Of a DNA stretch of 35,905 bases, positions 26,456 to 35,685 are shown piece by piece. Numbering within the stretch: the first letter of the stretch is position 1; the number at the start of each line of letters is the position of its first letter. The notes under the pieces are model-generated. The model did not search any database, was not told the DNA's origin, and worked only from the letters and a program-made list of their open reading frames with translations. The stretch is taken from NCBI GenBank assembly GCA_021647985.1, contig JAKITQ010000032.1, forward strand, positions 1 to 35,905, in the 5' to 3' direction. The position numbers and the translations under genes were made by a program. The stretch comes from Flavobacteriaceae bacterium. Lineage in GTDB: Bacteria; Bacteroidota; Bacteroidia; Flavobacteriales; Flavobacteriaceae.

Positions 26456-27641
26456 ATAGAATATTTAAAGGGTTCCCCATCTCATTCTTATTCTCCTTAC
26501 TATCTTCTTCTATGTTTGTTGCACTAACACTCAACACAATACCAACTGCAAAACAGGTCATCCAAATAGAAGTTCCACCCGTGCTAATTAATGGTAAGGG
26601 TTGACCCGTTACCGGAAATAACCCAACAGCAACAGCCATATTGATCAAGGCTTGAAAAATTATGGGAAAACCAACGCCTAGCACCAATAAAGTACCAAAT
26701 ATGGTTATTGTTTTTGTTGCTATAATAACCATTCTATATAGTAAAACTAAATATAAAATAATTATAAAAACCGCACCTATCAAACCGAATTCCTCCCCAA
26801 TTATGGCATATATAAAATCTGAAGAAGACTGTGGCAAAAAGTTTTTTTGAACACTTTTACCCGGCCCTTTTCCGTAAATTTCTCCTGATGCTATAGCTAT
26901 TTTCGCTTTTTCAGCCTGATAATTATCTTCTGATTCTCCTGATATAAAATTCTCAACCCTATTTGACCAAGTATCAATACGGCTATTTTTTATGGCATCT
27001 GGGAAAGTCTTTACCGTTAACACAAAAATTGCCAAGACCAAGACACCTACTCCTAATATGGAAGCAATATATTTAATGGGATATCCCCCAAGAAAAACCA
27101 ATATGATAATCATAACAAAGGTTATCGCAGTTGTGGAAAAATTTGCAGGCAATATCAACATCAACACAGCACCAACTGGCACCCATAAATAGAAAAAGCT
27201 TTCTTTAAAATCAATCGCTTTTTCTTTGTTTCGGGCCAAATACCGTGAAACATACATCATTAAAACAACTGAGGCTAGCGTTGAGGTTTGAAACCCAACA
27301 CCAATTAACGGAATACGAATCCATCTACTGGCATTTGCACCGTTTATTACTGTACCCTGACTTAAAGTGAATAACAATAGCAAAATAACTACCGGAAGTA
27401 AAAAAACTGACAAACCACTAAAATATCTATGTGGAATTTTATGCGTTCCGTATACAATTCCAAAACCTAAAATTAATAAAACAGCATGTTTAATTAAATA
27501 ACCAAGACTTGTGCCTTTTGCCGCCCCATAAACTAAATTTGTACTAGCACTATACACAGGCAAAAAAGAAAATATGGCCAATATGGCTATAATGACCCAA
27601 ATGGTCTTATCTCCTTTTATTTTGTCAGAAAACTGTGACAT
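26439..27641 (-). CDS. ftsW: Lipid II polymerase FtsW (SEDS family)
   Basis: A polytopic inner-membrane protein of 400 residues with about ten hydrophobic segments, a glycan polymerase that works with FtsI at the septum. SEDS hallmarks are present: '[21 protein letters not shown]', '[22 protein letters not shown]' (the Asp-containing loop next to the catalytic region) and '[20 protein letters not shown]'. The N-terminal region ([19 protein letters not shown]) is the expected first helix. Gene position after murD and before murG is the normal one for FtsW rather than RodA. Confidence 0.96.
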   Translation of the reverse strand: MSQFSDKIKGDKTIWVIIAILAIFSFLPVYSASTNLVYGAAKGTSLGYLIKHAVLLILGFGIVYGTHKIPHRYFSGLSVFLLPVVILLLLFTLSQGTVINGANASRWIRIPLIGVGFQTSTLASVVLMMYVSRYLARNKEKAIDFKESFFYLWVPVGAVLMLILPANFSTTAITFVMIIILVFLGGYPIKYIASILGVGVLVLAIFVLTVKTFPDAIKNSRIDTWSNRVENFISGESEDNYQAEKAKIAIASGEIYGKGPGKSVQKNFLPQSSSDFIYAIIGEEFGLIGAVFIIILYLVLLYRMVIIATKTITIFGTLLVLGVGFPIIFQALINMAVAVGLFPVTGQPLPLISTGGTSIWMTCFAVGIVLSVSATNIEEDSKENKNEMGNPLNILYETVG

Positions 27642-27661
27642 AGTAATTTATATTTGATTAA

Positions 27662-28210
27662 TTATAATTCTCTTACTGCTTGTTTGAATTGTTTCCCTTT
27701 TTCTTCATAGCTTTCATATAGGTCATAACTGGCACATGCTGGCGAAAGAAGCACAGTTTCACCAGCCTCAGATAATTTATAAGCTATTTTTACAGCCTCA
27801 TACATATCTGTAGTTTCAATCATAAAATCAACCGTGTTACCAAAGGTCTCAATGAGTCTTTGATTATTTTCACCCAAACATATTATGGCCTTTACTTTTT
27901 CATTTACTAAAGGCAGTAAACTTTCATAATCATTTCCTTTATCTACCCCTCCAACGATCCAAATAATTGCGTTTTCAACACCATCTAAGGCATAAAAAGT
28001 AGCATTGGTATTAATAGCTTTGGCATCATTGATATACTGCACTCCGTTTATTCTCAAAACATTTTCTAAACGATGCTCTTCGTTTTCAAAATCGGACATG
28101 CATTCTCTGATAGTTTCCTTTCTAACTCTCATTAAATCGGGCAATGTATGCGATGCCATAGCATTTTTTACATTGAAATTGGTTTGTAAAGCAAAAGCTG
28201 ATATACTCAT
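27662..28210 (-). CDS. murD: Truncated MurD: only the C-terminal part of UDP-MurNAc-L-alanine--D-glutamate ligase
   Basis: A 182-residue ORF in the normal murD position (27 bp after mraY, 20 bp before ftsW). Full MurD is about 440-450 residues. What remains is the last ~45 residues of the central ATPase domain (ALQTNFNVKNAMAS) and the complete C-terminal domain: HRLENVL, VQYINDAKAINTNATFYAL, VGGVDKGND, LLSPACASYDLYESYEEKG. The UDP-binding domain and the P-loop GTNGKTT are gone, so it cannot ligate D-Glu by itself. In the remnant, the usual G-x-H-N motif reads T-N-F-N, and D-S-K-A-T-N reads D-A-K-A-I-N. The latter replaces the Thr that corresponds to E. coli Thr321, a ligand contact. The equivalents of Lys319, Lys348 and Ser415 are kept. 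The ORF has a credible start and no internal stop. It is either a remnant, or a domain kept for another role, or an assembly artefact. Confidence 0.9.
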   Translation of the reverse strand: MSISAFALQTNFNVKNAMASHTLPDLMRVRKETIRECMSDFENEEHRLENVLRINGVQYINDAKAINTNATFYALDGVENAIIWIVGGVDKGNDYESLLPLVNEKVKAIICLGENNQRLIETFGNTVDFMIETTDMYEAVKIAYKLSEAGETVLLSPACASYDLYESYEEKGKQFKQAVREL

Positions 28211-28237
28211 TTGTTTTTCTTTTATATTGTTATTGTT

Positions 28238-29473
28238 TTATCTTACTTTTAATGTTAATATGGAAATAACTGCGAGTAAAATGCCAACGATCCAAAATCT
28301 TGTTACTATTTTACTTTCGTGATATCCTTTTTTTTGAAAATGATGATGTAAAGGGGACATTAAAAAAATACGCTTACCAACACCTGTACGTTTTCTGGTA
28401 TACTTAAAATAAGTTACCTGTAAAACCACAGATAAATTCTCCACTAAAAAAATGCCCGCTAAAATTGGAATAAGAAATTCTTTCCTTACTGAAATGGCTA
28501 AAACTGCTATAATTCCACCTATAGTTAAACTACCCGTATCTCCCATAAACACTTGTGCTGGAAAAGTGTTATACCATAAAAACCCAACCAAAGCACCGAC
28601 AAAGGCACTTATAAAAATGGTCATTTCCCCTGAGTTTGGTATATACATTACATTCAAATAGTCTGCAAAAATTATATTTCCAGAAACCCATGCAAACAAT
28701 GCTAATGCAAGCACAATTATTGCCGATGTACCTGCGGCCAAACCGTCAATTCCATCGGTTAAATTCGCCCCGTTCGATACCGCTGTTATGATAAATATGG
28801 TAACCAAAATAAAAACCAACCATGTATAATCTTTAGCATTATCTCCCATCCAACTAATTAGATTTACATAGTCAAATTCATTGTTCTTAATAAAGGGAAT
28901 TGTTGTTTTAGTAGATTTATGCGCTTCACTAAAATGATTAGAAGGCACGGTCAATGTTGTTGTTGTTTGAACAATTTGATCTACCGGAAGTTTTTCTTTA
29001 ACCAAAACATCTGGATTAAAATAAAGTACATAACCAACAAATATGCCTAATACAACCTGACCGATAATTTTAAATCGTCCTTTTAATCCTTCTTTATTCT
29101 TTTTAAATACTTTAATATAATCGTCAATAAACCCAATAATACCCATCCAAATTGTTGTAACAATTAAAAGAACAATGTATATATTGCCTAATTTTGCAAA
29201 AAGAAAAACAGGAATCAATGTAGATAAAATGATAATTATTCCACCCATTGTAGGAGTGCCAGCTTTTTGCTTTTGCCCTTCCAAACCCAAATCTCTTACG
29301 GTTTCACCAACCTGTAAGTTTCGCAGTTTTTCAATAATTCTTCTACCGTAAATTGTAGATAACAATAAAGAAAATGCAAATGCCAAAGCCGACCTAAATG
29401 AAATATACTGAAATAACCCTGCACCTGGAAAGCTGTAATGTTTATCAAAATATTCAAAAAGGTAGTATAACAT
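28238..29473 (-). CDS. mraY: Phospho-N-acetylmuramoyl-pentapeptide transferase MraY
   Basis: Inner-membrane enzyme of 411 residues with about ten transmembrane segments, which transfers phospho-MurNAc-pentapeptide to undecaprenyl phosphate to form lipid I. Signature motifs: AGTPTMGG, the Mg-binding [17 protein letters not shown] (D-D-x-x-K), [27 protein letters not shown], and [11 protein letters not shown] near the C-terminus. An insertion of about 50 residues ([17 protein letters not shown]... to [15 protein letters not shown]) between two membrane segments is typical of Bacteroidota MraY. It is 4 bp after murE. Confidence 0.97.
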   Translation of the reverse strand: MLYYLFEYFDKHYSFPGAGLFQYISFRSALAFAFSLLLSTIYGRRIIEKLRNLQVGETVRDLGLEGQKQKAGTPTMGGIIIILSTLIPVFLFAKLGNIYIVLLIVTTIWMGIIGFIDDYIKVFKKNKEGLKGRFKIIGQVVLGIFVGYVLYFNPDVLVKEKLPVDQIVQTTTTLTVPSNHFSEAHKSTKTTIPFIKNNEFDYVNLISWMGDNAKDYTWLVFILVTIFIITAVSNGANLTDGIDGLAAGTSAIIVLALALFAWVSGNIIFADYLNVMYIPNSGEMTIFISAFVGALVGFLWYNTFPAQVFMGDTGSLTIGGIIAVLAISVRKEFLIPILAGIFLVENLSVVLQVTYFKYTRKRTGVGKRIFLMSPLHHHFQKKGYHESKIVTRFWIVGILLAVISILTLKVR

Positions 29474-29477
29474 CTTG

Positions 29478-30941
29478 TTATTTATTTAATTCCGTTAGTA
29501 ATCCATTTACAATCTTAAAATCATCAAAATTTGATCTTACATCTCCAATAATTTGATAAGTTTCATGCCCCTTTCCCGCAATCAAAATGATATCATTTTC
29601 ATTGGCTAATTTGCACGCTGTTTTAATGGCTTGCTTTCTATCGGTAATAGAAATTGTTTTTTTTACATTTTCAAGTGCAACGCCCTTTTCAATATCTCTA
29701 ATGATTTGATCTGGATCTTCACTTCTTGGATTATCGGATGTAAAAACCACCTGATTACTCATCAAAGAAGCTATCTGACCCATTTTTGGGCGTTTGCTCT
29801 TGTCTCTATCACCACCACAACCCACTACAGTAATTACTTGCTCATTATGCGTTCGGATGGTATTAATTGTTTCTAAAACATTTTTTAAAGCATCCGGTGT
29901 ATGCGCATAATCCACTATGGTGATGACCCCTTTTTTCGAGACTGCATGCTGAAAACGTCCATCGACATTCTCTAATTCGCTTATTATTTTTAATATTTCA
30001 AACTTCTCTAAACCCAATAATTCTGCTGTGGCATAAATTGCCAATAAATTATAGGCATTAAAACTCCCTATTAATTTTACCCACACTTCATGATTACCCA
30101 TATTCAATAAAAGCCCATTGAATTGATTTTCTAGAATTTTCACTTTATAATCAGCAACAGTTTTTAACGCATAAGACTGTTTATTTGCCAACGTATTTTG
30201 CAACATAACGGTACCGTTCTTATCGTCAATATTTACCAATGCAAAAGCTGTTTTAGGTAAATTATCAAAAAATATTTTTTTCACATCCCTATATTCTGCG
30301 AAGGATTTATGGTAATCTAAATGATCATGGCTTAGGTTTGTAAAAATTCCACCTGTAAAGTGCAAACCCGAAATTCTTTTTTGATGAATACCATGAGAAC
30401 TAACCTCCATAAAACAGTGGCCAACGCCTTGTAATACCATTTCATGTAAAACTTTGTTGATCGTTATAGAATTAGGTGTTGTATGGGTAGCTGGCTGTTC
30501 TAGCTCATCAATCATAATTTTTATGGTTGATAATAGCCCAGCCTTATATCCAGCTTTTTTAAACAGTATATACAATAAAGTAGCAATGGTGGTTTTACCA
30601 TTAGTACCAGTTACGCCTACCAATTTTAATTTTTCAGACGGGTTATCATAAAAATTAGATGCTATAATAGCCAAGGCTTCATTCGCATCTTTAACTTGTA
30701 TATGAGTTATATTATTATGAAACAGTTTTGGCAAATTTTCACAAACTATTACTGTAGCTCCATTTTCAATAGCGGTTTCTATATATTTATGACCGTCGAA
30801 AATCAGACCTTTTTGAGCAACAAACAAGGTGTTTGGTAACACTTCTCTCGAATCAAATGCCAAAGAATTCACCGTCAAATCTACAGACCCAACTACCGAT
30901 TCAACAGCTACTTTATACAATATGTCTTTTAACTTTTTCAA
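29478..30941 (-). CDS. murE: UDP-MurNAc-tripeptide ligase MurE (meso-diaminopimelate type)
   Basis: Cytosolic Mur ligase of 487 residues that adds the third amino acid to UDP-MurNAc-L-Ala-D-Glu. All three domains are present: [17 protein letters not shown] (UDP-binding, about 26-42), the P-loop GTNGKTT (112-118), TTPNS and EVSSHGI (central domain), and the C-terminal [15 protein letters not shown]. The DNPR motif (403-406) is the hallmark of ligases that take meso-diaminopimelate rather than L-lysine. The G-x-F-N-x-x-N motif of the Mur family is present (292-298). MurE is intact although its upstream partners MurD and MurC are truncated or missing here. Its start is 7 bp downstream of ftsI. 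Confidence 0.97.
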   Translation of the reverse strand: MKKLKDILYKVAVESVVGSVDLTVNSLAFDSREVLPNTLFVAQKGLIFDGHKYIETAIENGATVIVCENLPKLFHNNITHIQVKDANEALAIIASNFYDNPSEKLKLVGVTGTNGKTTIATLLYILFKKAGYKAGLLSTIKIMIDELEQPATHTTPNSITINKVLHEMVLQGVGHCFMEVSSHGIHQKRISGLHFTGGIFTNLSHDHLDYHKSFAEYRDVKKIFFDNLPKTAFALVNIDDKNGTVMLQNTLANKQSYALKTVADYKVKILENQFNGLLLNMGNHEVWVKLIGSFNAYNLLAIYATAELLGLEKFEILKIISELENVDGRFQHAVSKKGVITIVDYAHTPDALKNVLETINTIRTHNEQVITVVGCGGDRDKSKRPKMGQIASLMSNQVVFTSDNPRSEDPDQIIRDIEKGVALENVKKTISITDRKQAIKTACKLANENDIILIAGKGHETYQIIGDVRSNFDDFKIVNGLLTELNK

Positions 30942-30948
30942 TATATTA

Positions 30949-32922
30949 TTAGGATAGATTTAATTTGATTATTTCTCCTTTTTTTAACTCCTTACCAGCT
31001 TTTATCGATTGCGATTTTACTTTACCAATACCCTTAAAACTAACTTTAAAACCCAAATTTTCAAGTAATGAAACTGCATCCATACCGGGCATGTTCTTCA
31101 CATTTGGAACCGTTTTATAATTTGTATTAGCTTTTTTGTAATAGTCTTCATAATTACTATCTGATGCTGCAAGTTGCGGGTCAAAAGTAATTTCGGCCTG
31201 TACCGGTGTATCTGTATAAATTTTTCGAGCAATTTGTTGAAATACAGGTGCAGCCACAATATTGCCGTAATAACCTATTTTTTTATCGGGTTTATGAATA
31301 ACTACGATACATGAGTATTTTGGTTCGTCTGCAGGAAAATAGCCTACAAATGAAGATATATATTGTGTCTTATCTGTCCAATATTCTGTCTGACAGGTTC
31401 CTGTCTTCCCAGCCATTGAAAAATTCTCATCATATATATTCTCAGCAGTGCCTCTTCTTACTACGTTCAGCATCATCTCTTTTACTTTATCAATGGTTTC
31501 TTGCGAACAAATTTTAGGATCAATAACTTCTTTTTCAAATTTTGAAATCACTTCATTTTGGGTTCTAATTTCTTTAACAAATCGCGGCTTAACCATCTCA
31601 CCATTATTGGCAATGGCATTATAAAAAGTCAATGTTTGTAATGGTGTAATAGAAACACCATATCCGTATGCCATCCACGGAAGTGATAAACCATTCCATG
31701 ATTTTTTTTTGGGATCAGGAATAATAGGAGCTCCTTCTCCTTTAATGGGCAACCCAATTTTCTTACCAATGTGCATTTTTTGCAATCCTGCTATGAATTT
31801 ATCAGGATTATCTTTATAATTCTCATTGATTATTTTTACGATTCCAACATTAGAAGACAATTCAAAAGCTCTTGCCGCAGATATTTTACCATAACCACCT
31901 CTATGAGAATCTCGTACCGATTTTCCATGGAAAGTAATCACACCTTTTTCAGTGTCAATAACAGTTGAAGTATCAATAACTTTATCCTCTAAAGCAACAA
32001 CCATTCCCATTAATTTAAATGTAGAACCCGGTTCATGAGATTCATAAATTGCGTAATTTCTTTGTTCAAAATAGGTTCCTTTTGAGGTTCTTCCTAGGTT
32101 AGAGATCGCTTTTATTTCACCTGTTTTAGTTTCCATTACCACTACCGAACCATGATCGGCATTAAATTTTTCTAATTGCCCTAAAAGAGCATGATGGGCT
32201 ACATCTTGAATGTTCAAATCAATTGTTGTAATAATATCTTTACCGTCAATTGGTTCTATCTCATTATTATCATTTAAGGGTTTCCACTGCCCCTTGGCTA
32301 TTTTTTGCTTTAATCTTTTACCATTAGTCCCTCTTAAGAACTCATAAAAACTCCCTTCAATACCAACTCTCCCTCTATAATCATCATAGCCAACAGCTCG
32401 CTCAGCTATTTTACCAATTGGATGCTCCCTAACGGTACGTTGTTCCACAATAAAACCACCTCTATACGGACCTAACTTAAAAATTGGAAATTGCATTAAT
32501 TCTTGGTACTGATTGTAACTCAAGTTTCGCGTTATAAAAAGATATCTGTTTTTATTTGCCCTGGCTTTACGGATGTACTTTTCGTAAAATCCAGCACTTT
32601 TACCCAGCATTTTTGATAGAGATTTACTCAATGCTTTGATACCCGACTCGAAATCAGCATCGGAAACGGTTACTACATCCATTCTAATATCAAATTTAGA
32701 AACCGAAGTAGCAAGCAAGCTTCCATCCGAGGTATAAACACTACCTCTGTTTGCAGTAATCTCAAATGTTTTTACAGTGCCTTGCTCAGCAATCTCACGA
32801 TATGCCTCACCATCAATAAATTTTATTTGAACAAGCTTATATACTATTGCTATTGCAAACAAAAACATAAACCCGGTAATTAAATACGCCTTGTTTAATA
32901 TTTGTTTTTTTTGAACTGCCAT
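30949..32922 (-). CDS. ftsI: Septal transpeptidase FtsI (class B PBP) with C-terminal PASTA domain
   Basis: A 657-residue division-specific penicillin-binding protein that cross-links septal peptidoglycan in the periplasm. One N-terminal membrane helix (about 12-30), PBP-dimer domain (about 55-210), and transpeptidase domain with the catalytic S300-T-F-K303, S356-S-N358 (S357 and N358 of the SxN motif) and K506-T-G-T509. A PASTA domain closes the protein (about 604-657; VPNVKNMPGMDAVSLLENLG...GEIIKLNLS), as I know from Bacteroidota FtsI. The KTGT motif is followed by CQTE. The start is 2 bp after the FtsL-like gene. Confidence 0.96.
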   Translation of the reverse strand: MAVQKKQILNKAYLITGFMFLFAIAIVYKLVQIKFIDGEAYREIAEQGTVKTFEITANRGSVYTSDGSLLATSVSKFDIRMDVVTVSDADFESGIKALSKSLSKMLGKSAGFYEKYIRKARANKNRYLFITRNLSYNQYQELMQFPIFKLGPYRGGFIVEQRTVREHPIGKIAERAVGYDDYRGRVGIEGSFYEFLRGTNGKRLKQKIAKGQWKPLNDNNEIEPIDGKDIITTIDLNIQDVAHHALLGQLEKFNADHGSVVVMETKTGEIKAISNLGRTSKGTYFEQRNYAIYESHEPGSTFKLMGMVVALEDKVIDTSTVIDTEKGVITFHGKSVRDSHRGGYGKISAARAFELSSNVGIVKIINENYKDNPDKFIAGLQKMHIGKKIGLPIKGEGAPIIPDPKKKSWNGLSLPWMAYGYGVSITPLQTLTFYNAIANNGEMVKPRFVKEIRTQNEVISKFEKEVIDPKICSQETIDKVKEMMLNVVRRGTAENIYDENFSMAGKTGTCQTEYWTDKTQYISSFVGYFPADEPKYSCIVVIHKPDKKIGYYGNIVAAPVFQQIARKIYTDTPVQAEITFDPQLAASDSNYEDYYKKANTNYKTVPNVKNMPGMDAVSLLENLGFKVSFKGIGKVKSQSIKAGKELKKGEIIKLNLS

Positions 32923-32924
32923 AA

Positions 32925-33251
32925 CTATCTGCTAATGCTAACTTTAATTTTTTGTGGTGGTGTTTTAGAAACAAACAATCCTTTTTCTTCTAATTTTCTC
33001 GATATATTCGATGCCATTTTTAATTTCATCAAATCAGATTTTGTTGCAACATACTGTGACCGTAACTCTCTTTTTTCTTTATTCAACTGCGCAATTTTTT
33101 GCACTTTTTTGTCAATTTGATGTGAACTGGTAATCATCAATAGCGCTAATCCGGTTAAAAAAATGATAAAACCCCAATTTTTTTGGGCATCTTCATTTAC
33201 AAGAAACTTTCCTTTAAAAATATTGTTAAGTATCTCTTTGGTTTTTGTCAT
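32925..33251 (-). CDS. ftsL: FtsL-like division protein
   Basis: A 108-residue bitopic protein at the FtsL position between rsmH and ftsI. A short cytoplasmic N-terminus (MTKTKEILNNIFKGKFLVNEDAQKN is not all shown in motif form) precedes one membrane segment at about residues 27-43 (WGFIIFLTGLALLMITS). A periplasmic coiled coil follows (about 47-90, KKVQKIAQLNKEKRELR and VATKSDLMKLKMASN). FtsL is short and divergent, so the assignment depends on this architecture and on gene order; the protein resembles the 'FtsL-like putative cell division protein' of Flavobacteriia. Gaps are 4 bp to rsmH and 2 bp to ftsI. Confidence 0.82.
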   Translation of the reverse strand: MTKTKEILNNIFKGKFLVNEDAQKNWGFIIFLTGLALLMITSSHQIDKKVQKIAQLNKEKRELRSQYVATKSDLMKLKMASNISRKLEEKGLFVSKTPPQKIKVSISR

Positions 33252-33255
33252 TTTA

Positions 33256-34152
33256 TTAATTTCTAATAGCCACTCTTAATTTCGCACTCCGCGCCCTATT
33301 GTTTTCTTTAATTTCCTTTTCTGTTGGTATAATTAATTTTCCTGCTTTTTTAAACGGTACGTTTATATTGCCATAAAAATCTTTTTCAGGTTCACCTGCA
33401 AACAAACCATTTTGCACAAATCTTTTTACCAATCTATCTTCTAATGAATGGTAAGATATTACACTCAACCTCCCTCCTTTTTCCAATAAATCAGTTGTTT
33501 GTAATAGAAATTCTTTTAAAACTTCCATTTCTTGATTTACTTCTATACGAATTGCCTGAAAAATTTGAGCCAATATTTTATGTTCTTTAGGTTTTGGTAA
33601 AAACCTTTGCAGCACTTTCTTCAATTCAAAACTTGTTCTAATTTCTTTGTCCGCTCTTGCGGAAACAATTTCTTTAGCCAAAGCCCTAGCATTTCTCAAT
33701 TCACCATACTGAAACAAAACGTTGCTTAGCTTTTCTTCTTCATACTTATTAAGTATATGATAAGCAGAAAGGTCACTTTGCTGATCCATTCGCATATCCA
33801 GATCGGCATCAAAACGTGTTGAAAAACCTCTATCGGCCACATCAAATTGATGTGACGAAACACCCAAATCACCTAAAATGCCATCTACTTTTTTTACACC
33901 CTCAAAACGTAAAAAGCGTTTTATAAATCGAAAATTTTCATGAATCAAAACAAACCGATCATCTTCTAGTTTGTTTTGTAAGGCATCTCCATCTTGATCA
34001 AATGCAAACAATTTTCCTTCAGGGCCCAAACGACTTAAAATCTCTCTAGCATGGCCACCACCTCCAAAAGTCACATCAACATAAATTCCATCTGGCAACA
34101 CATTCAAACCATCAATACTTTCAGCAAGCAATACAGGGTTATGATATTTCAT
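33256..34152 (-). CDS. rsmH: 16S rRNA m4C1402 methyltransferase RsmH (MraW)
   Basis: SAM-dependent methyltransferase of 298 residues that N4-methylates C1402 of 16S rRNA. From the start MKYHNPVLLAES, the SAM-binding VDVTFGGGGHAREIL begins at residue 25. Then come DGILGDLGVSSHQFD, RGFSTRFDADLDMRMD, and the C-terminal ISYHSLEDRLVKRF and NNRARSAKLRVAIR. These are the family signatures. Start choice: MKYHNPV is the usual N-terminus, although ATG codons four and more codons upstream are in frame. The chosen start overlaps the mraZ 3' end by 14 bp. Confidence 0.96.
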   Translation of the reverse strand: MKYHNPVLLAESIDGLNVLPDGIYVDVTFGGGGHAREILSRLGPEGKLFAFDQDGDALQNKLEDDRFVLIHENFRFIKRFLRFEGVKKVDGILGDLGVSSHQFDVADRGFSTRFDADLDMRMDQQSDLSAYHILNKYEEEKLSNVLFQYGELRNARALAKEIVSARADKEIRTSFELKKVLQRFLPKPKEHKILAQIFQAIRIEVNQEMEVLKEFLLQTTDLLEKGGRLSVISYHSLEDRLVKRFVQNGLFAGEPEKDFYGNINVPFKKAGKLIIPTEKEIKENNRARSAKLRVAIRN

Positions 34153-34612
34153 CACCATCATCAATTAGGTTCCCCATAACCTCCTCTGCGAGACCTGCAA
34201 AATCAACTGCAGCATCATCAATAGCTTTTTCGTATTTGGCTTTATCCCAAATTTCAATTATATTTACAGAAGAAGACAATACCACCTCTTTAGAAATTCC
34301 GGCAAAGACATGTAGATCTTTTGGTATTAGCATTCTTCCTGTAACATCTAATTCAATCACCTTTACTCCGGCAGTAAACCTTCTTATAAAATCGTTGTTC
34401 TTCTTAATAAACCGATTTAGTTTGTTAACTTTTGCCATCATCGCATTCCATTCACGCATAGGGTAAAGCTCTAAACACGGTTGAAAAACCGAGCGTTTTA
34501 AAACAAAACCATCTTGTAAAATACTAGACAGCTGTTTTTTAACGGTAGAAGGCAACATCAACCTGCCTTTTACGTCTGCTTTACACTCATATGTTCCAAT
34601 TAAATTTACCAC
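34139..34612 (-). CDS. mraZ: Transcriptional regulator MraZ (GTG start)
   Basis: A 157-residue protein with two SpoVT-AbrB-type DNA-binding repeats. The first is IGTYECKADVKGRLMLPS (about 4-21) and the second VIELDVTGRMLIPKDL (about 84-99), each with the family D-x-K/T-G-R-x-x-P pattern. MraZ forms a ring that represses the dcw operon by binding repeats upstream of its own gene. The start is taken as GTG at 34612, giving MVNLIGTYECK, the normal N-terminus. The frame stays open to 34663, but those extra 17 codons cross the proposed -7 element and operator. It is the first gene of the operon and overlaps rsmH. Confidence 0.94.
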   Translation of the reverse strand: MVNLIGTYECKADVKGRLMLPSTVKKQLSSILQDGFVLKRSVFQPCLELYPMREWNAMMAKVNKLNRFIKKNNDFIRRFTAGVKVIELDVTGRMLIPKDLHVFAGISKEVVLSSSVNIIEIWDKAKYEKAIDDAAVDFAGLAEEVMGNLIDDGDEIS

Positions 34613-34641
34613 TAAGATGTATGAAAGATGATTAATTAATA

Positions 34642-34682
34642 CAAATATAAAGAAATTTACCACTTTCTACCATTTTTTACCA
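34642..34682 (-). promoter_or_regulatory. dcw promoter -7 box and three-box MraZ operator
   Basis: On the minus strand TGGTA occurs three times with exact 10-bp spacing (34682-34678, 34672-34668, 34662-34658): TGGTAAAAAA, TGGTAGAAAG, TGGTAAATTT. Repeats of TGG-type boxes one helical turn apart upstream of mraZ are the known MraZ-binding arrangement in other bacteria. A TATATTTG (34649-34642) fits the -7 pattern and lies just downstream, so MraZ binding would cover the -33 region. No TTTG -33 element is seen, which suggests the boxes occupy its place. A fourth TGGTA coincides with the mraZ start codon. Confidence 0.7.
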
Positions 34683-34766
34683 CTTTGTTGATAACTTTTC
34701 TATTTTCCATATATTTGCTTGTCTTTTAGGGTACTAAGCTATTTTTTGTGTTTTTGTTAAAAAAAA

Positions 34767-34818
34767 TTTGAACTAATGCATAGAAAATTAGTACTTTGAA
34801 CCAAATTATTTAAATTTG
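34767..34818 (+). promoter_or_regulatory. Candidate promoter of the alpha/beta hydrolase gene
   Basis: TTTG (34767-34770) is followed after 21 bp by TACTTTG (34792-34798), close to but one base short of TAnnTTTG. A perfect TAAATTTG at 34811-34818 lacks a -33 partner at the right distance. Either could serve; the region is divergent from the mraZ promoter. Confidence 0.32.
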
Positions 34819-34844
34819 CAAATTGCTCAGAAATAATAGTGTAA

Positions 34845-35618
34845 ATGAAGTATACCCTTAAAAAAGAAAATAAATATACCTTTTTGGAATCAGGCGAAGG
34901 AACCCCTTTAATTATTTTACATGGTCTAATGGGTAATTTAAGTAATTTTGATGGTGTTTTTGATCATTTTTCAAACTTGGGATATCTTGTAATTATGCCC
35001 GAATTACCATTGTATACTTTACCATTATTAAAGACTAATGTAAAAAATCTATCTGGTTTCGTAAAATCTTTTGCCAAACATTTGGGTTTAAAAAAATATA
35101 TTTTAATTGGAAATTCGTTAGGTGGGCATGTAGCTTTATACCATACAAAATTGAATTCCGACAAGGTAATTGGTCTTGTTTTAACAGGAAGCTCTGGCTT
35201 ATACGAAAATGCCATGGGTGGCAGTTACCCAAAAAGGGGTGATTACGAATATATTAAGAATAAAACCCAAGATGTTTTTTACGACCCTAAAATAGCAACA
35301 AAAGAAGTGGTTGATGATGTTTTTAATACCCTAAACGATAGAAGCAAATTAATACGAACCCTTGCAATTGCTAAAAGTGCCATAAGACACAATATGGCAA
35401 AAGACCTACCAAACATGCATCTGCCAACCTGTTTGCTTTGGGGTAAAAATGACAATGTAACGCCACCTGAGGTTGCCGAAGAGTTTCATAAATTGTTACC
35501 CAACTCTGAATTGCATTGGTTTGACAAATGCGGTCACGCACCAATGATGGAACACCCTGATTTATTTAATACCTATTTAGAGGCTTGGCTTAAAAAGCAT
35601 TTTAGCCAAATAAGTTAA
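34845..35618 (+). CDS. Alpha/beta hydrolase
   Basis: A 257-residue cytosolic alpha/beta-hydrolase fold enzyme. Oxyanion-hole region LIILHGLMGN (22-31), nucleophile elbow GNSLGG with Ser91, acid Asp203 in LLWGKNDNVTPP, and His231 in KCGHAPMMEHP complete a Ser-Asp-His triad. The MPELPLY segment and the small cap with YIKNKTQDVFYD are compatible with an esterase or a C-C bond hydrolase. The substrate cannot be deduced. It is divergently transcribed from mraZ across 232 bp. I recall this neighbour next to mraZ in other Flavobacteriaceae, but no functional link to cell division is established. Confidence 0.88.
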   Translation: MKYTLKKENKYTFLESGEGTPLIILHGLMGNLSNFDGVFDHFSNLGYLVIMPELPLYTLPLLKTNVKNLSGFVKSFAKHLGLKKYILIGNSLGGHVALYHTKLNSDKVIGLVLTGSSGLYENAMGGSYPKRGDYEYIKNKTQDVFYDPKIATKEVVDDVFNTLNDRSKLIRTLAIAKSAIRHNMAKDLPNMHLPTCLLWGKNDNVTPPEVAEEFHKLLPNSELHWFDKCGHAPMMEHPDLFNTYLEAWLKKHFSQIS

Positions 35619-35685
35619 TATTTTCACAATTTTCATTATTTAATCACTTAGTTTTAGTAACTTAGAAACAACAAACATTCTAAGT

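Noticed and set aside
27662-28210. Interpretation as a complete small new protein family unrelated to Mur ligases
   Set aside because: HRLE, NDAKAxNxxAT, GGxDKGxD and SPACAS motifs in order, plus the position between mraY and ftsW, make MurD origin clear.
29478-30941. Possibility that murE also carries MurD function
   Set aside because: It is a standard-length MurE with the DNPR diaminopimelate motif and no additional domain.
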